A stretch of DNA of 27,023 bases, from assembly GCA_964235945.1 (NCBI GenBank), contig CAXSDV010000039.1, positions 1 through 27,023 of the forward strand. Direction: 5' to 3'. The notes under the pieces were generated by a model that worked only from the letters and a program-made list of their open reading frames with translations, was not told where the DNA came from and did no database searches. This DNA is from JASLDZ01 sp964235945 (GTDB lineage: Bacteria; Pseudomonadota; Alphaproteobacteria; Caulobacterales; Caulobacteraceae). The number at the start of each line of letters is the position of its first letter. Position 1 is the first letter of the stretch. The translations under genes and the position numbers were made by a program. Positions 15,536 through 23,920 of the stretch are shown here, piece after piece.

Positions 15536-16687
15536 ATGGACACGCCCTTGCGACACCTGCGCCCTTCCGCCGCGTCCGCCCCGGCGCTCCTGGCGGCGAC
15601 GCTCCTCGCCGCCGGCGCGCTGACCGGCTGCCAGAAGCCCGCCGCCTCCGCCGCCACCGCCAAGCCCGTCGATCAGCCGCTGACGGTCTCGGTGGCCCCG
15701 GTGGAGGTGCGCCAGCTCCAGGGCGGCCTGTCCGCCTCCGGCCTGCTCGTGCCGCAGTTCGAGGCGGCGGTGACCACCCAGCTCAACGGCTACCGCGTGG
15801 CGCAGGTGATGGTCGACCAGGGGGCGGAGGTGGCCGCCGGCCAGCCCCTGGCGCGGCTGGACGACACGCTCCTGCGCTCGCAGATCGCCCAGCAGCGCGC
15901 GGTGGTGCAGCAGCAGGCGGTGGCCGCCGAGCGCTCCCAGGCCGAGGCCGACCGGGTCAAGGACCTGGACGACAAGGGCGTGCTGCCCCAGGAGCAGATC
16001 GTCGAACGGCGCCTGGCGGCCCGCAGCGCCCGCGCCGTCACCGCCGCCGCCCAGGCGCAGCTCGACGACCTGCTCACCCGCGAGAGGCTGATGCTGGTGC
16101 GCGCCCCCGTGGGCGGCCGCGTGCTGGAACGCACGGTGCGGCCGGGCGACGTGGCCACCCCGTCCATGGTCATGTTCCGCCTGTCCTCCGGCGGCGTGGT
16201 GGAGCTCAACGCCGAAATCCCCGAAGCCGAACTCTCTCGCGTGCGGCCGGGCGACCGGGCGGAGGTGACGCTTCCCGGCGGTTCCACCGTGGAGGGGCGG
16301 GTGCGCCTGGTGAGCCCGGAGGTCGACCAGACCACCAAGCTCGGCCACGCCCGCGTCACCCTGCCGTCGAACCCGAACCTGCGGCCCGGCGGTTTCGGCC
16401 GGGCCCGCTTCGTTGAAGCGCGCCGCGACGTGGACGTGGTGCCCGAGGCGGCCATCCACTTCGACGCGGACGGCGCTTCGGTGATGGTGGTGGGGGCGGG
16501 CGACCGGGTGCATCGCACGCCCATCCGCACGGGCCAACGCTCGAACGGGCTCGTCGAACTGGTGGGCGGGCCGCCGCCGGGCTCGCGGGTGCTCCTGGGC
16601 GGCGGCGCCTTCGTGGTGGACGGCGATCGGGTGCGCCCCAACCCCGTCGCTTCCGCGAGCATCGCTTCCGAGGGAGCCGCCGGATGA
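15536..16687 (+). CDS. RND efflux periplasmic adaptor (membrane fusion protein)
   Basis: This adaptor bridges the inner-membrane pump and outer-membrane channel. The 383-residue product has a signal peptide with lipobox LTGC and lipidated Cys32, so it is probably anchored to the inner membrane. Domains follow the HlyD/AcrA order: a biotinyl-lipoyl half (VAPVEVRQLQGGLSASG), an alpha-helical hairpin (about 100-175, rich in Gln, Ala and Arg), the second lipoyl half (RAPVGGRVLERTVRPGDVA), then a beta-barrel and a membrane-proximal domain. The stop overlaps the start of the pump gene (ATGA), implying coupled translation. Lipidated adaptors are common among RND systems of this class. Confidence 0.95.
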   Translation: MDTPLRHLRPSAASAPALLAATLLAAGALTGCQKPAASAATAKPVDQPLTVSVAPVEVRQLQGGLSASGLLVPQFEAAVTTQLNGYRVAQVMVDQGAEVAAGQPLARLDDTLLRSQIAQQRAVVQQQAVAAERSQAEADRVKDLDDKGVLPQEQIVERRLAARSARAVTAAAQAQLDDLLTRERLMLVRAPVGGRVLERTVRPGDVATPSMVMFRLSSGGVVELNAEIPEAELSRVRPGDRAEVTLPGGSTVEGRVRLVSPEVDQTTKLGHARVTLPSNPNLRPGGFGRARFVEARRDVDVVPEAAIHFDADGASVMVVGAGDRVHRTPIRTGQRSNGLVELVGGPPPGSRVLLGGGAFVVDGDRVRPNPVASASIASEGAAG

Positions 16688-19600
16688 AGATCCGCATCTC
16701 CGCCTGGGCGATCCGCAACCCCATCCCCGTCGCGCTGATGTTCATCGCGCTGACCATTGCGGGGCTGGTCTCCTACACGCGCCTGCCCGTCAAGCAGAAC
16801 CCCAACGTCTCGCTGCCGGTGATCTTCATCAGCGTCACCGAGAGCGGCGCGGCGCCCTCCGAGATGGAGAACCAGATCACCCGTCCGATCGAGGACGCGG
16901 TGGCGGGCATCCCCAACATCAAGCACATCAGCTCCAGCGTCACCCTGGGGTCCAGCTCGACCAACATCGAGTTCGAGCTGGGCACCGACATGCAGAAGAC
17001 GATCGACGACGTGCGCACCGCCGTCGACCGCACCCGGGTGCTGCTGCCGCCGGGCATCGACCCCCCGGTGGTGCAGCGCGTGGACATCGACAGCGCGCCC
17101 GTGCTGACCTACGCGGTGGCTTCGCGCACCCTGTCGGCCAGCGACCTCAGTTGGTTCGTGGACGACACGGTGGCCCGCTCGCTCCAGGCGCAGAAGGGCG
17201 TGGCCCAGGTGGCGCGCGTGGGCGGGGTGTCGCGCGAGATCAACGTCACCCTCGACCCCCAGCGCATGACCGCCTTCGGCGTGACCGCGCCCCAGGTCAA
17301 CCAGGCGCTGCTGGCCTTCAACATCGACGAAGCGGGCGGCCGCGCCGACATCGGCGGGCGCGAGCAGACGGTGCGCGTGCTGGGCCAGGCCCAGACGGTG
17401 GACGCCCTGCGCGCCCTGACCATCCCCGCCGGCGGCCGCTACGTCACCCTGGCGGACGTGGCGGAGATCGGCGACGGCGAGGGCGAGGCGCGCGGCTTCG
17501 CCCGGCTGGACGACCGGCCCGCGGTCTCCTTCGTGGTCAACAAGACGCGCGACGCCAGCGACGTGGCCGTGCAGGGCCTGGTGAAGGCCGCGGTGGAGAA
17601 GCTCAAGCACGACCATCCGGAGGTGCAGTTCACCCTGGTGGTCTCCACCGCCGACGACACGCAGGAAAGCTACGTGTCCACCTTGCACGTGCTGATCGAG
17701 GGCATGGGGCTGGCGGCGCTGGTGGTGTTCCTGTTCCTGCGGAGCTGGCGCGCGACCGCCATCGCCGCGACCGCCATGCCCTTGTCGCTGATCCCGACCT
17801 TCTGCGTGATCCAGCTCCTGGGCTTCAGCCTGAACGTCATCACCCTGCTGTCGCTGACCCTCGTCATCGGCATCCTGGTGGACGACGCCATCGTCGAGAT
17901 CGAGAACATCGAGAAGCGGATCGAGAAGGGCGAGAGCCCCTACCGCGCCTCGCTGCTCGGGGCCGACTCGATCGGGCTGGCGGTGGTGGCCACCACCTCC
18001 GCCATCGTGGTGGTGTTCCTGCCCGTGTCGTTCATGGGCGGCATCGTCGGCCAGTTCTTCAAGGAGTTCGGCGTCACGGTCGCCGTGTCCGTGCTGTTCT
18101 CCCTGCTGGTGGCGCGCTTCCTGACGCCGCTTCTGGCCGCCTACTTCCTCAAGCCGTCCGGCCACGCCAAGCCCGAGCGCAAGCTCGACGGCCCTTACCG
18201 CCGGGTGCTGGACTGGGCGCTGGCGCACCGCTGGGTGTCGGCGGCGCTGGGCGGACTGATCCTCGCCGGCTCCCTGTGGATGATGACCACCCGGCCCGTC
18301 GGCTTCCAGCCCATCGGCGACCCCGGCTACGTGTATCTCAACCTGGAGGGTCCGCCGGGGGTGACGCGCGGGCAGATGGGCGTGGCGGTGACCCAGGTGG
18401 ACCACATCCTCATGGGCCAGGGCGATGTCCTGCGCGTGTTCTCCCAGGTGGGCCCGGGATCCGACAGCGGCAACGACGTGCGCAACGGCACCATCACCGT
18501 GGTGCTCAAGAAGAAGCGGGCGCACACCACCGACCAGTTCAAGGAGCTGATCCGCCCCCTGCTGCGCACGGTGCCCGACATCCGCATCACCACCCAGGGC
18601 GGCTTCGGCTCGGCGGACGTGGACGTGGTGCTGTCCTCCCAGAACGGCCCCAACCTCCTGCGCGCGCAGTTCGAGCTCATGCAGGAGATGCGCACCCTGC
18701 CGTCCATCTCCGACGTGCGGCCCACGCCGCCGCCCGCCGGGCCCGAGCTCGTCGTGCGGCCCAAGCCGGAGGAGGCCGCGCGCCTGGGCGTCACGTCCGA
18801 CGCCCTGGCCGCGGTGCTGCGCATCGCCACCATCGGCGACATCGACGCCAACGTCGCCAAGTTCAGCGAGGGCGAGCGGCGCATCCCCATCCGCGTGCGC
18901 CTGGCGGAGGGCGCGCGCGAGGACCTGGACGTGCTGGGCGCCCTGCGCGTGCCGACGCTGAACGGCGGCTCCACCCCGCTGTCGTCGGTGGCCGACCTGT
19001 CGTTCCAGGCGGGCCCGGCCAAGATCGTGCGCTACGGCCGCGAGCGGCGCGCCTCCGTCCAGGCCGACCTGCACGGGGCGAGCCTCGGCACGGCCCTGGG
19101 GCAGGTGAACAAGCTGCCGATCATGAGCCACCTGCCCCCCGGCGTGCACCCCACCCGGGTGGGCGACGCGGAGCTGCTGGGCGAGGTGATCGGCGGCTTC
19201 CTGGGCGCGATCTTCGCGGGGCTGGCGCTGATCTACGCCGTGCTGGTGCTGCTGTTCCGCAGCTTCTTCAAGCCGATCATCATCCTGATGACGCTGCCGC
19301 TGACGCTCTCGGGCACGGCGCTGGCGCTGATGCTGGCCCACATGGAGATCGACATGCCGGTGTTCATCGGCCTGCTCATGCTGTTCGGCATCGCCGCCAA
19401 GAACTCGATCCTGCTGGTCGAGTTCGCCATCGAGGACGAGCGCGCGGGCCAGACCCGGATGGAGGCGCTGCACAACGCCTGTCGCGAGCGTGCACGACCC
19501 ATCGTCATGACCACCGTGGCCATGGTGGCGGGCATGCTGCCCACCGCGTTGGGCCTGGGCCAGGGCTCGGAGTTCAGGAAGCCCATGGCGATGGCGGTGA

Positions 19601-19782
19601 TCGGCGGACTGGTAAGCTCCACCGTCCTCAGCCTCGTGCTGGTGCCGGTGATCTACTACATCGTGGACGGGGTGGAGCAGCGCGTGCGCCCGCTGTTCGG
19701 CCGGCTGGTCACCCGCAAACGCCCGGGCGACGACGCCCCCATCCGCGACGGAGAGGAGACGCTGGTCACCGAAGGCGCGTGA
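16684..19782 (+). CDS. RND multidrug efflux pump, inner-membrane permease (AcrB/MexF superfamily)
   Basis: This is the proton-driven inner-membrane component of the tripartite pump. The 1032-residue length and two-fold repeat organisation (membrane segment, large periplasmic loop, six segments, then again) fit the hydrophobe/amphiphile efflux group. Proton-relay residues are in place: D400-D401 in GILVDDAIVEIENIEK, and K906 in FGIAAKNSILLVEF. The N-terminus, with AIRNPIPVALMF and LPVKQNPNVSLPVI, is typical. ATG 16684 overlaps the adaptor stop. It ends 6 nt from the stop of the convergent PAS gene, leaving no room for a terminator. Substrates cannot be predicted; metal-ion (CusA-type) motifs were not seen, so drug, solvent or lipid-like cargo is more likely. 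Confidence 0.96.
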   Translation: MKIRISAWAIRNPIPVALMFIALTIAGLVSYTRLPVKQNPNVSLPVIFISVTESGAAPSEMENQITRPIEDAVAGIPNIKHISSSVTLGSSSTNIEFELGTDMQKTIDDVRTAVDRTRVLLPPGIDPPVVQRVDIDSAPVLTYAVASRTLSASDLSWFVDDTVARSLQAQKGVAQVARVGGVSREINVTLDPQRMTAFGVTAPQVNQALLAFNIDEAGGRADIGGREQTVRVLGQAQTVDALRALTIPAGGRYVTLADVAEIGDGEGEARGFARLDDRPAVSFVVNKTRDASDVAVQGLVKAAVEKLKHDHPEVQFTLVVSTADDTQESYVSTLHVLIEGMGLAALVVFLFLRSWRATAIAATAMPLSLIPTFCVIQLLGFSLNVITLLSLTLVIGILVDDAIVEIENIEKRIEKGESPYRASLLGADSIGLAVVATTSAIVVVFLPVSFMGGIVGQFFKEFGVTVAVSVLFSLLVARFLTPLLAAYFLKPSGHAKPERKLDGPYRRVLDWALAHRWVSAALGGLILAGSLWMMTTRPVGFQPIGDPGYVYLNLEGPPGVTRGQMGVAVTQVDHILMGQGDVLRVFSQVGPGSDSGNDVRNGTITVVLKKKRAHTTDQFKELIRPLLRTVPDIRITTQGGFGSADVDVVLSSQNGPNLLRAQFELMQEMRTLPSISDVRPTPPPAGPELVVRPKPEEAARLGVTSDALAAVLRIATIGDIDANVAKFSEGERRIPIRVRLAEGAREDLDVLGALRVPTLNGGSTPLSSVADLSFQAGPAKIVRYGRERRASVQADLHGASLGTALGQVNKLPIMSHLPPGVHPTRVGDAELLGEVIGGFLGAIFAGLALIYAVLVLLFRSFFKPIIILMTLPLTLSGTALALMLAHMEIDMPVFIGLLMLFGIAAKNSILLVEFAIEDERAGQTRMEALHNACRERARPIVMTTVAMVAGMLPTALGLGQGSEFRKPMAMAVIGGLVSSTVLSLVLVPVIYYIVDGVEQRVRPLFGRLVTRKRPGDDAPIRDGEETLVTEGA

Positions 19783-19788
19783 TCGCGC

Positions 19789-20163
19789 TCAGCAGTACTG
19801 GACACGCCCGGTGAAGTCGTCGCCGACCGGCGGCGGCAGCTCGGTGCAGGCCACCGCCAGCCAGCCCTGGCCTTCGGGCGTGCGCACCACAGAGATGTGC
19901 GCCTGCACCCAGGTCAGGGCGCCGTCGGCCTTGATGTAGCGCTTGATCACCGTCGACGGACGACCCGAGCGGACCGTTTCGGCCACATGGTCCAGGTTGG
20001 CCGGCAGGTCCGCCGGGAAGGTGAAGTCCTGGAACGACCTGTCGCAGATCTCGTCCAGGGTGAAGCCCAGTATGTCGCAGTAGGCCTGGTCGGCGCCCAC
20101 CATCCGCCCCGACAGGCGGGCGAGCGCGAAGCCGGGAGAGGCGTCGTTGGCGGGGCGGGGCAT
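19789..20163 (-). CDS. Small single-domain PAS protein
   Basis: The 124-residue product is almost entirely one PAS fold. It has GRMVGADQAYCDILGFTLDEICDR (here about 19-42, matching the PAS beta-strand and helix region), then FTFPADLPANLDHV, KRYIKADGALTWVQAHISVVR and a final beta-strand (GWLAVACTEL). These are hallmarks of PAS_3/PAS_9-type sensor domains. No histidine kinase, GGDEF or DNA-binding output domain is attached, so it may sense a ligand and act through a partner, or be the remnant of a larger sensor. ATG 20163 is the only clear start. It lies 114 nt downstream of the UdgX gene on the same strand and has its own candidate promoter, so it may be separately expressed. Confidence 0.85.
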   Translation of the reverse strand: MPRPANDASPGFALARLSGRMVGADQAYCDILGFTLDEICDRSFQDFTFPADLPANLDHVAETVRSGRPSTVIKRYIKADGALTWVQAHISVVRTPEGQGWLAVACTELPPPVGDDFTGRVQYC

Positions 20164-20173
20164 GACGGGTACG

Positions 20174-20187
20174 CTGGTTACTGGTTA
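20174..20187. repeat. Tandem 7-bp repeat ahead of the PAS gene
   Basis: CTGGTTA occurs twice head to tail (20174-20180 and 20181-20187), about 11-24 nt before the PAS gene start. Read on the minus strand this gives TTAACCAG then TAACCAG, one base from the TTAACCAT half-site reported for CtrA-type promoters in Caulobacter. It may be an operator or chance. Confidence 0.35.
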
Positions 20188-20196
20188 ACGCGGGGG

Positions 20197-20225
20197 CCCT
20201 TACGGAGCCGCGCGGCCCCGGTCAA
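20197..20225 (-). promoter_or_regulatory. Candidate promoter for the PAS gene
   Basis: On the minus strand TTGACC (20225-20220) is a near-consensus -35, followed after 17 nt by TAAGGG (20202-20197), a weak -10. Transcription would begin near 20190 and read into the PAS gene at 20163. The spacing is ideal but the -10 matches at few positions. Confidence 0.35.
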
Positions 20226-20277
20226 GCGCGGGCGTCGGCCTTTCTCAAGGCGTTCCTCGTTCAGGCGGCGCTGGATT

Positions 20278-21768
20278 TCACGCGGCTTGGCGGACCAGGT
20301 CGTAGGCGGCGGCCAGGTCGCGCACGAACAGGTCGAACTCGCGCCGCTTGGCGTCCTCGTCGGGCAGGCGCAGCAGGAAGCTCGGGTGGACGGTGAGGAA
20401 ACCTTCCGCGCCGTCGTCCATCGGCCCCACGGGCCCGCGGTCGCGCAGCACCGACAAGCCCTTGCGTAGCACTGCGGTGGCCGCGGTCGCGCCCAGCGCC
20501 ACCACCACCTTGGGCTGCACGATCCGCCGCTCGTTCTGGATCCACCAGTTGCAGGCGCGCACCTCGGCGGTGTCGGGCTTCTGGTGGATGCGCCGCTTGC
20601 CGCGCAGCTCGTGCTTGAAATGCTTGACCGAATTGGTGACGTAGGCCTCCTCGCGCGGCACGCCGGCGGCCAGGAGCGCGCGGTCGAACAGCTGGCCCGC
20701 GGGCCCGACGAAGGGCCGACCCGCCAGGTCCTCCATGTCGCCGGGCTGCTCGCCCACGAACATCAACGGCGCGCGGGCGGGGCCCTGGCCCGCCACGCCC
20801 TGGGTGGCGTCGCGCCACAGGTCGCAACGCCGGCAGGTCTGCACGCCCGCGGACACCTCCTCCAGCGTCGTGACCGCCAGCCCGCCGTCGACGGGCTCGT
20901 CGCGGCTGGCGCGGGCGGCGGCGCGCAACGCGCGCTCGGAAGGGGCGGTGGGGGCGGCTTCGACCATGGCTGTCGTCCTTCCTTGCGCTGACGCGATCAG
21001 ATCGGGAATGAGCGAAGCCTCCGGAAGGTTCTTCCAGTAGTGACGCGCCATGTGCTGGGTCATCACTTTCTGATTCAGCCGCGCCGGATTGAAGATGGAG
21101 GCGAAGTAGGCGCGCCAGTCGTCCTCGGCGGCGTCCTCGGCCGGCAGACCGTCCGGCTTGCCGCCGGGCGTGTAGGCCAGGCGTTCGCCGTCCCACGCCA
21201 CGGTGACGTAGGGGCTGGCTATGGTGAAGCGCACGTTGGCCAGCCGGCGCACGAAGAAGTCCACCCCCAACGCGATCACGAAGTGGGGCGGCTCGTACCA
21301 GGCGAAGTATTCCTCCGGCGCGCGCACGTGGCCGGGGTCGGCGGCGGCGCGCTCGTCCTCCTTCTTGGGGTCGTCCACACGGCGGAAGCGCACGAAGGCG
21401 TGCATCTTGTGTTCGGCCTGGCGCACGCTCTTCTGCATGGCCATGGCCTCGGCCACGTCCGCATCGGTGAGCAGCTCCAAGAGCTTGGGCTCGTCGCGCA
21501 GCCGCTGGAGCAGGCGGTGGAGCAGGGCGAAGCGGCCCGGGTCGGCGTGGCAGATCACCGCCTGCGCGAGCCCCACGAACTCGCGCGGCACGTTGAAGCC
21601 GGCCCCCGGCGGCGGCTCGGGCGGGGGCGCGCCCGCGAACAGCGCCGCCTCCGGCTCGCCCACGCTCCACGTCGCCTCACCCGGCGCGATTTCGGCCAGG
21701 CGCAGCGCGCGTGCGGCGCGCCGCCAACCCTCGAAGTCGACCGGGTGGGCGAGCCGGACGGCGTACAC
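20278..21768 (-). CDS. udgX: DUF4130-UdgX fusion: uracil-DNA-binding repair protein
   Basis: A two-domain protein of 496 residues. The N-terminal half (about 1-250; starts VYAVRLAHPVDFEGWRRAAR) matches the DUF4130/TIGR03915 putative DNA-metabolism domain, with HKMHAFVRFR and YFAWYEPPHF. The C-terminal half (about 285-490) is a UdgX-type uracil-DNA glycosylase: CRRC for an iron-sulfur cluster, G339-EQPGDMED for motif A, KRRIHQ with His395, and HPSFLLRLP for motif B. In characterised UdgX, the histidine of KRRIHQ bonds covalently to the sugar after uracil removal, so this is probably a suicide trap for uracil in DNA. GTG 21768 begins 2 nt after the stop of the radical SAM gene and gives the usual family N-terminus. 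The stretch between the domains (about 250-285) is Ala-rich. The role of DUF4130 is unknown. Confidence 0.93.
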   Translation of the reverse strand: MYAVRLAHPVDFEGWRRAARALRLAEIAPGEATWSVGEPEAALFAGAPPPEPPPGAGFNVPREFVGLAQAVICHADPGRFALLHRLLQRLRDEPKLLELLTDADVAEAMAMQKSVRQAEHKMHAFVRFRRVDDPKKEDERAAADPGHVRAPEEYFAWYEPPHFVIALGVDFFVRRLANVRFTIASPYVTVAWDGERLAYTPGGKPDGLPAEDAAEDDWRAYFASIFNPARLNQKVMTQHMARHYWKNLPEASLIPDLIASAQGRTTAMVEAAPTAPSERALRAAARASRDEPVDGGLAVTTLEEVSAGVQTCRRCDLWRDATQGVAGQGPARAPLMFVGEQPGDMEDLAGRPFVGPAGQLFDRALLAAGVPREEAYVTNSVKHFKHELRGKRRIHQKPDTAEVRACNWWIQNERRIVQPKVVVALGATAATAVLRKGLSVLRDRGPVGPMDDGAEGFLTVHPSFLLRLPDEDAKRREFDLFVRDLAAAYDLVRQAA

Positions 21769-21770
21769 GC

Positions 21771-23024
21771 TCAGAACAATTCCATCTGCTTGGGCGCGGC
21801 GCGGGGCGAGAGGGCGCGCATGTCGTCGGCCAGCCCGGCGCTGTCGGTGAGCGCGGTGGGCCGCCAGTCGGGGGTGACCACGAACGGCTTCATGCGCTTG
21901 ATCGCCCCGCCCAGCCGCGCGAGATCCTCGAAGCGAAGCGTCTTGTGGCGGCGCACGGCGATCAGCTTGTCCACGGACTTCACGCCCAGCCCCGGTATGC
22001 GCAGCAGGGCCTCGCGGTCGGCGATGTTGACGTCCAGCGGGAAGGTGTCGCGGTTCTTGAGCGCCCAGGCGAGCTTGGGGTCGAGCGCCGGGTCCAGCAT
22101 GCCGTCGTCGGTGGTGGAGACGATCTCGCCCCGGCTGAAGCCGTAGTGGCGCATCAGCCAGTCGGCCTCGTAAAGCCGGTGCTCGCGCATGAGGTGCGGC
22201 CGCTCGGACGGCAGCACCGCGCTCGAGTCGGGGATGGGGCTGAAGGCCGAGTAGTAGACGCGGCGCAGCTTGTAGCCGCCGTAGAGCTGCTCGGCGCGCA
22301 GCAGCACGTCCGCGTCGGTGGAGGGGTCGGCGCCCACGATCATCTGCGTCGACTGGCCGGCGGGCGCGAAGCGCGGCGCGCGGGTGCGTTTGTGGCTGCG
22401 GTCGCGCGCGCCCTCGATCCCGTAGGCGACCTGGCCCATGCTCTGGCGGATGTTGAGCGGCGTCTTTTCCGGGGCCAGCCGCTCCAGGCTCGCGTCCTGG
22501 GGAAGTTCGATGTTGACGCTGAGCCGGTCCGCGTAGAGGCCCGCCTCCGCCGCCAGCTCGGGCGAGGCGCCCGCGATCAGCTTGAGGTGGATGTAGCCGC
22601 GGAAGTCGTGAACCTCGCGCAGCGTCTTGGCCACCAGGGTCAACTGCTCCTGGGTGTAGTCCGCCGAGCGGATCACGCCGGAGGAGAGGAACAGCCCCTC
22701 GATGTAGTTGCGCTTGTAGAAGTCGAGCGTGAGCCGCACCACCTCGTCCACGCTGAAACGGGCGCGCTCGACGTTGGAGCTGACGCGGTTGATGCAGTAA
22801 ACGCAGTCGAACACGCAGAAGTTGGTCAGGAGTATCTTGAGCAGGCTGACGCAGCGCCCGTCCGGCGTGTAGGCGTGGCACACGCCCATGCCGCCGGTGG
22901 TCGAGCCCACGCCCCGTCCGTCGCGCGAGTCGCGCTTGGGCCCGCCGGACGAGGCGCAGGAGGCGTCGTACTTGGCCGCGTCCGAGAGGACTTCGAGTTT
23001 GCGTCTGAGGGTGAGGGCCGCCAC
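21771..23024 (-). CDS. UDG-linked radical SAM protein (putative DNA modification/repair)
   Basis: A 417-residue radical S-adenosylmethionine enzyme. The cluster-binding motif C70-VFD-C74-VY-C77 is in NFCVFDCVYCIN, with further cysteines C23, C49 and C58 before it. Typical sequence follows: SSGVIRSADYTQEQL, YIHLKLIAG, LSVNIELP, then a helix-hairpin-helix DNA-binding element, LLRIPGLGVKSVDKLI (about 340-355). This matches the TIGR03916 family, named for its association with the DUF4130-UdgX protein encoded 2 nt downstream. The reaction is not known; the helix-hairpin-helix suggests that it acts on DNA. GTG 23024 starts 10 nt after the bpt stop, so bpt, this gene and udgX are likely cotranscribed. 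The ribosome site is weak, consistent with coupling. Confidence 0.92.
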   Translation of the reverse strand: MAALTLRRKLEVLSDAAKYDASCASSGGPKRDSRDGRGVGSTTGGMGVCHAYTPDGRCVSLLKILLTNFCVFDCVYCINRVSSNVERARFSVDEVVRLTLDFYKRNYIEGLFLSSGVIRSADYTQEQLTLVAKTLREVHDFRGYIHLKLIAGASPELAAEAGLYADRLSVNIELPQDASLERLAPEKTPLNIRQSMGQVAYGIEGARDRSHKRTRAPRFAPAGQSTQMIVGADPSTDADVLLRAEQLYGGYKLRRVYYSAFSPIPDSSAVLPSERPHLMREHRLYEADWLMRHYGFSRGEIVSTTDDGMLDPALDPKLAWALKNRDTFPLDVNIADREALLRIPGLGVKSVDKLIAVRRHKTLRFEDLARLGGAIKRMKPFVVTPDWRPTALTDSAGLADDMRALSPRAAPKQMELF

Positions 23025-23034
23025 GACTCGGATG

Positions 23035-23838
23035 CTAGGGTTCCGTCTTCGTTCCGTCCACCTGAGCCGTAGCCGGGGCGGAGGCCGGCGGAGCGCGGTC
23101 GCGGGCCGCCAGCAGGCGCCAGCCGCCGGGCTTGAGCACCTCCACGGGGCTGAAGCGCGCCTTGTAGTCCATCTTCACCGACCCCTGCACCCAGTAGCCG
23201 AGGTAGACGTAGGGGATGGCGGCCGCACGCGCCTGCTCCACATGGTCGAGGATCACGAAGGAGCCCAGGCTGCGGCGCGTCAGCGACGGGTCGTAGAAGC
23301 TGTAGACCAGCGACAGGCCGTCGAAGAGCGCGTCCACCAGCACGCAGGCGACCAGGTCGCCCGGGCCGCGGTCCACCGGGGCGGTGCGGTACTCGATCAG
23401 GTGGGTGCGGACGGCGGTGTCCTCCACCATGGCGACGTAGTCGGGCCAGGTCATCTCGGCCATGCCGCCCTCCGCGTGGCGCGCGGTGAGGTAGCGGCGC
23501 AGCAGCTCGAACTGCTCCAGCGTGGCTTCGGCCTCCACCAGGTGGCGGCGCAGGTCGCCGTTGCGCGACAGGACGCGCCGCTCCGAGCGCGACAGGGCGT
23601 ACTCGGCCACGGGCAGGCGGGCGGACACGCAGGCGTCGCACGCCTCGCACGCCGGCCGGTAGGCGATGTTCTGCGAGCGGCGGAAACCGATGGCGGTCAG
23701 CGCGTCGTTGATGGACGCGCCTTCGGACAGGGGCAGGTGGGCGAACACCTTCCGTTCGTCGCGGCCGGGCAGGTAGGGGCACGGCGTGGGGGCCGTGAGG
23801 AAGAAGCGCAGTTGGCGGGTGGCGAAATGCTGGGTCAC
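23035..23838 (-). CDS. bpt: Aspartate/glutamate leucyltransferase Bpt
   Basis: Bpt transfers leucine from leucyl-tRNA to proteins with N-terminal Asp or Glu, marking them for ClpAP through the N-degron pathway. The 267-residue product has the N-terminal ATE domain with FFLTAPTPCPYLPGR (12-26) and the conserved cysteine pattern PACEACDACVSARLP. The C-terminal ATE domain contains YSFYDPSLTRRSLGSFVILDHV and YVYLGYWVQGSVKMDYKARF. GTG 23838 gives the usual MTQHF-type N-terminus. The last 25 residues are Ala/Pro-rich and specific to this protein. Bpt and the related arginyltransferase Aat are distinguished by fold; this has the ATE (eukaryote-like) fold. The motB gene lies 82 nt upstream and the radical SAM gene 10 nt downstream. 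Confidence 0.96.
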   Translation of the reverse strand: MTQHFATRQLRFFLTAPTPCPYLPGRDERKVFAHLPLSEGASINDALTAIGFRRSQNIAYRPACEACDACVSARLPVAEYALSRSERRVLSRNGDLRRHLVEAEATLEQFELLRRYLTARHAEGGMAEMTWPDYVAMVEDTAVRTHLIEYRTAPVDRGPGDLVACVLVDALFDGLSLVYSFYDPSLTRRSLGSFVILDHVEQARAAAIPYVYLGYWVQGSVKMDYKARFSPVEVLKPGGWRLLAARDRAPPASAPATAQVDGTKTEP

Positions 23839-23881
23839 GTAACCGTCGGGGACACCGGGACTTGAGTCGCCAACATGGGGC

Positions 23882-23899
23882 GGGCGAAGCCCCTCGCCC
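23882..23899 (-). terminator. Hairpin between motB and bpt
   Basis: GGGCGA (23882-23887) and TCGCCC (23894-23899) form a perfect 6-bp stem with a 6-nt loop, 21 nt beyond the motB stop. There is no U-tract. It may weaken read-through from motB into bpt. An alternative pairing of the same bases (GGGGC with GCCCC) is possible. Confidence 0.3.
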
Positions 23900-23920
23900 A
23901 GTCCCGAGCCCGCCTGCGCG

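Noticed and set aside
15790..19473. Very long open frame on the minus strand across the RND operon (over 1200 codons)
   Set aside because: It is antisense to three well-identified genes, and its translation is His/Gln/Gly/Arg-rich with no family motifs. Long spurious frames are expected at this GC.
20278..22881. One continuous 867-codon radical SAM-UdgX-type polyprotein frame
   Set aside because: The upstream part of that frame is out of phase with the radical SAM protein, whose own frame ends at 21771. The two are separate genes with a 2-nt gap.
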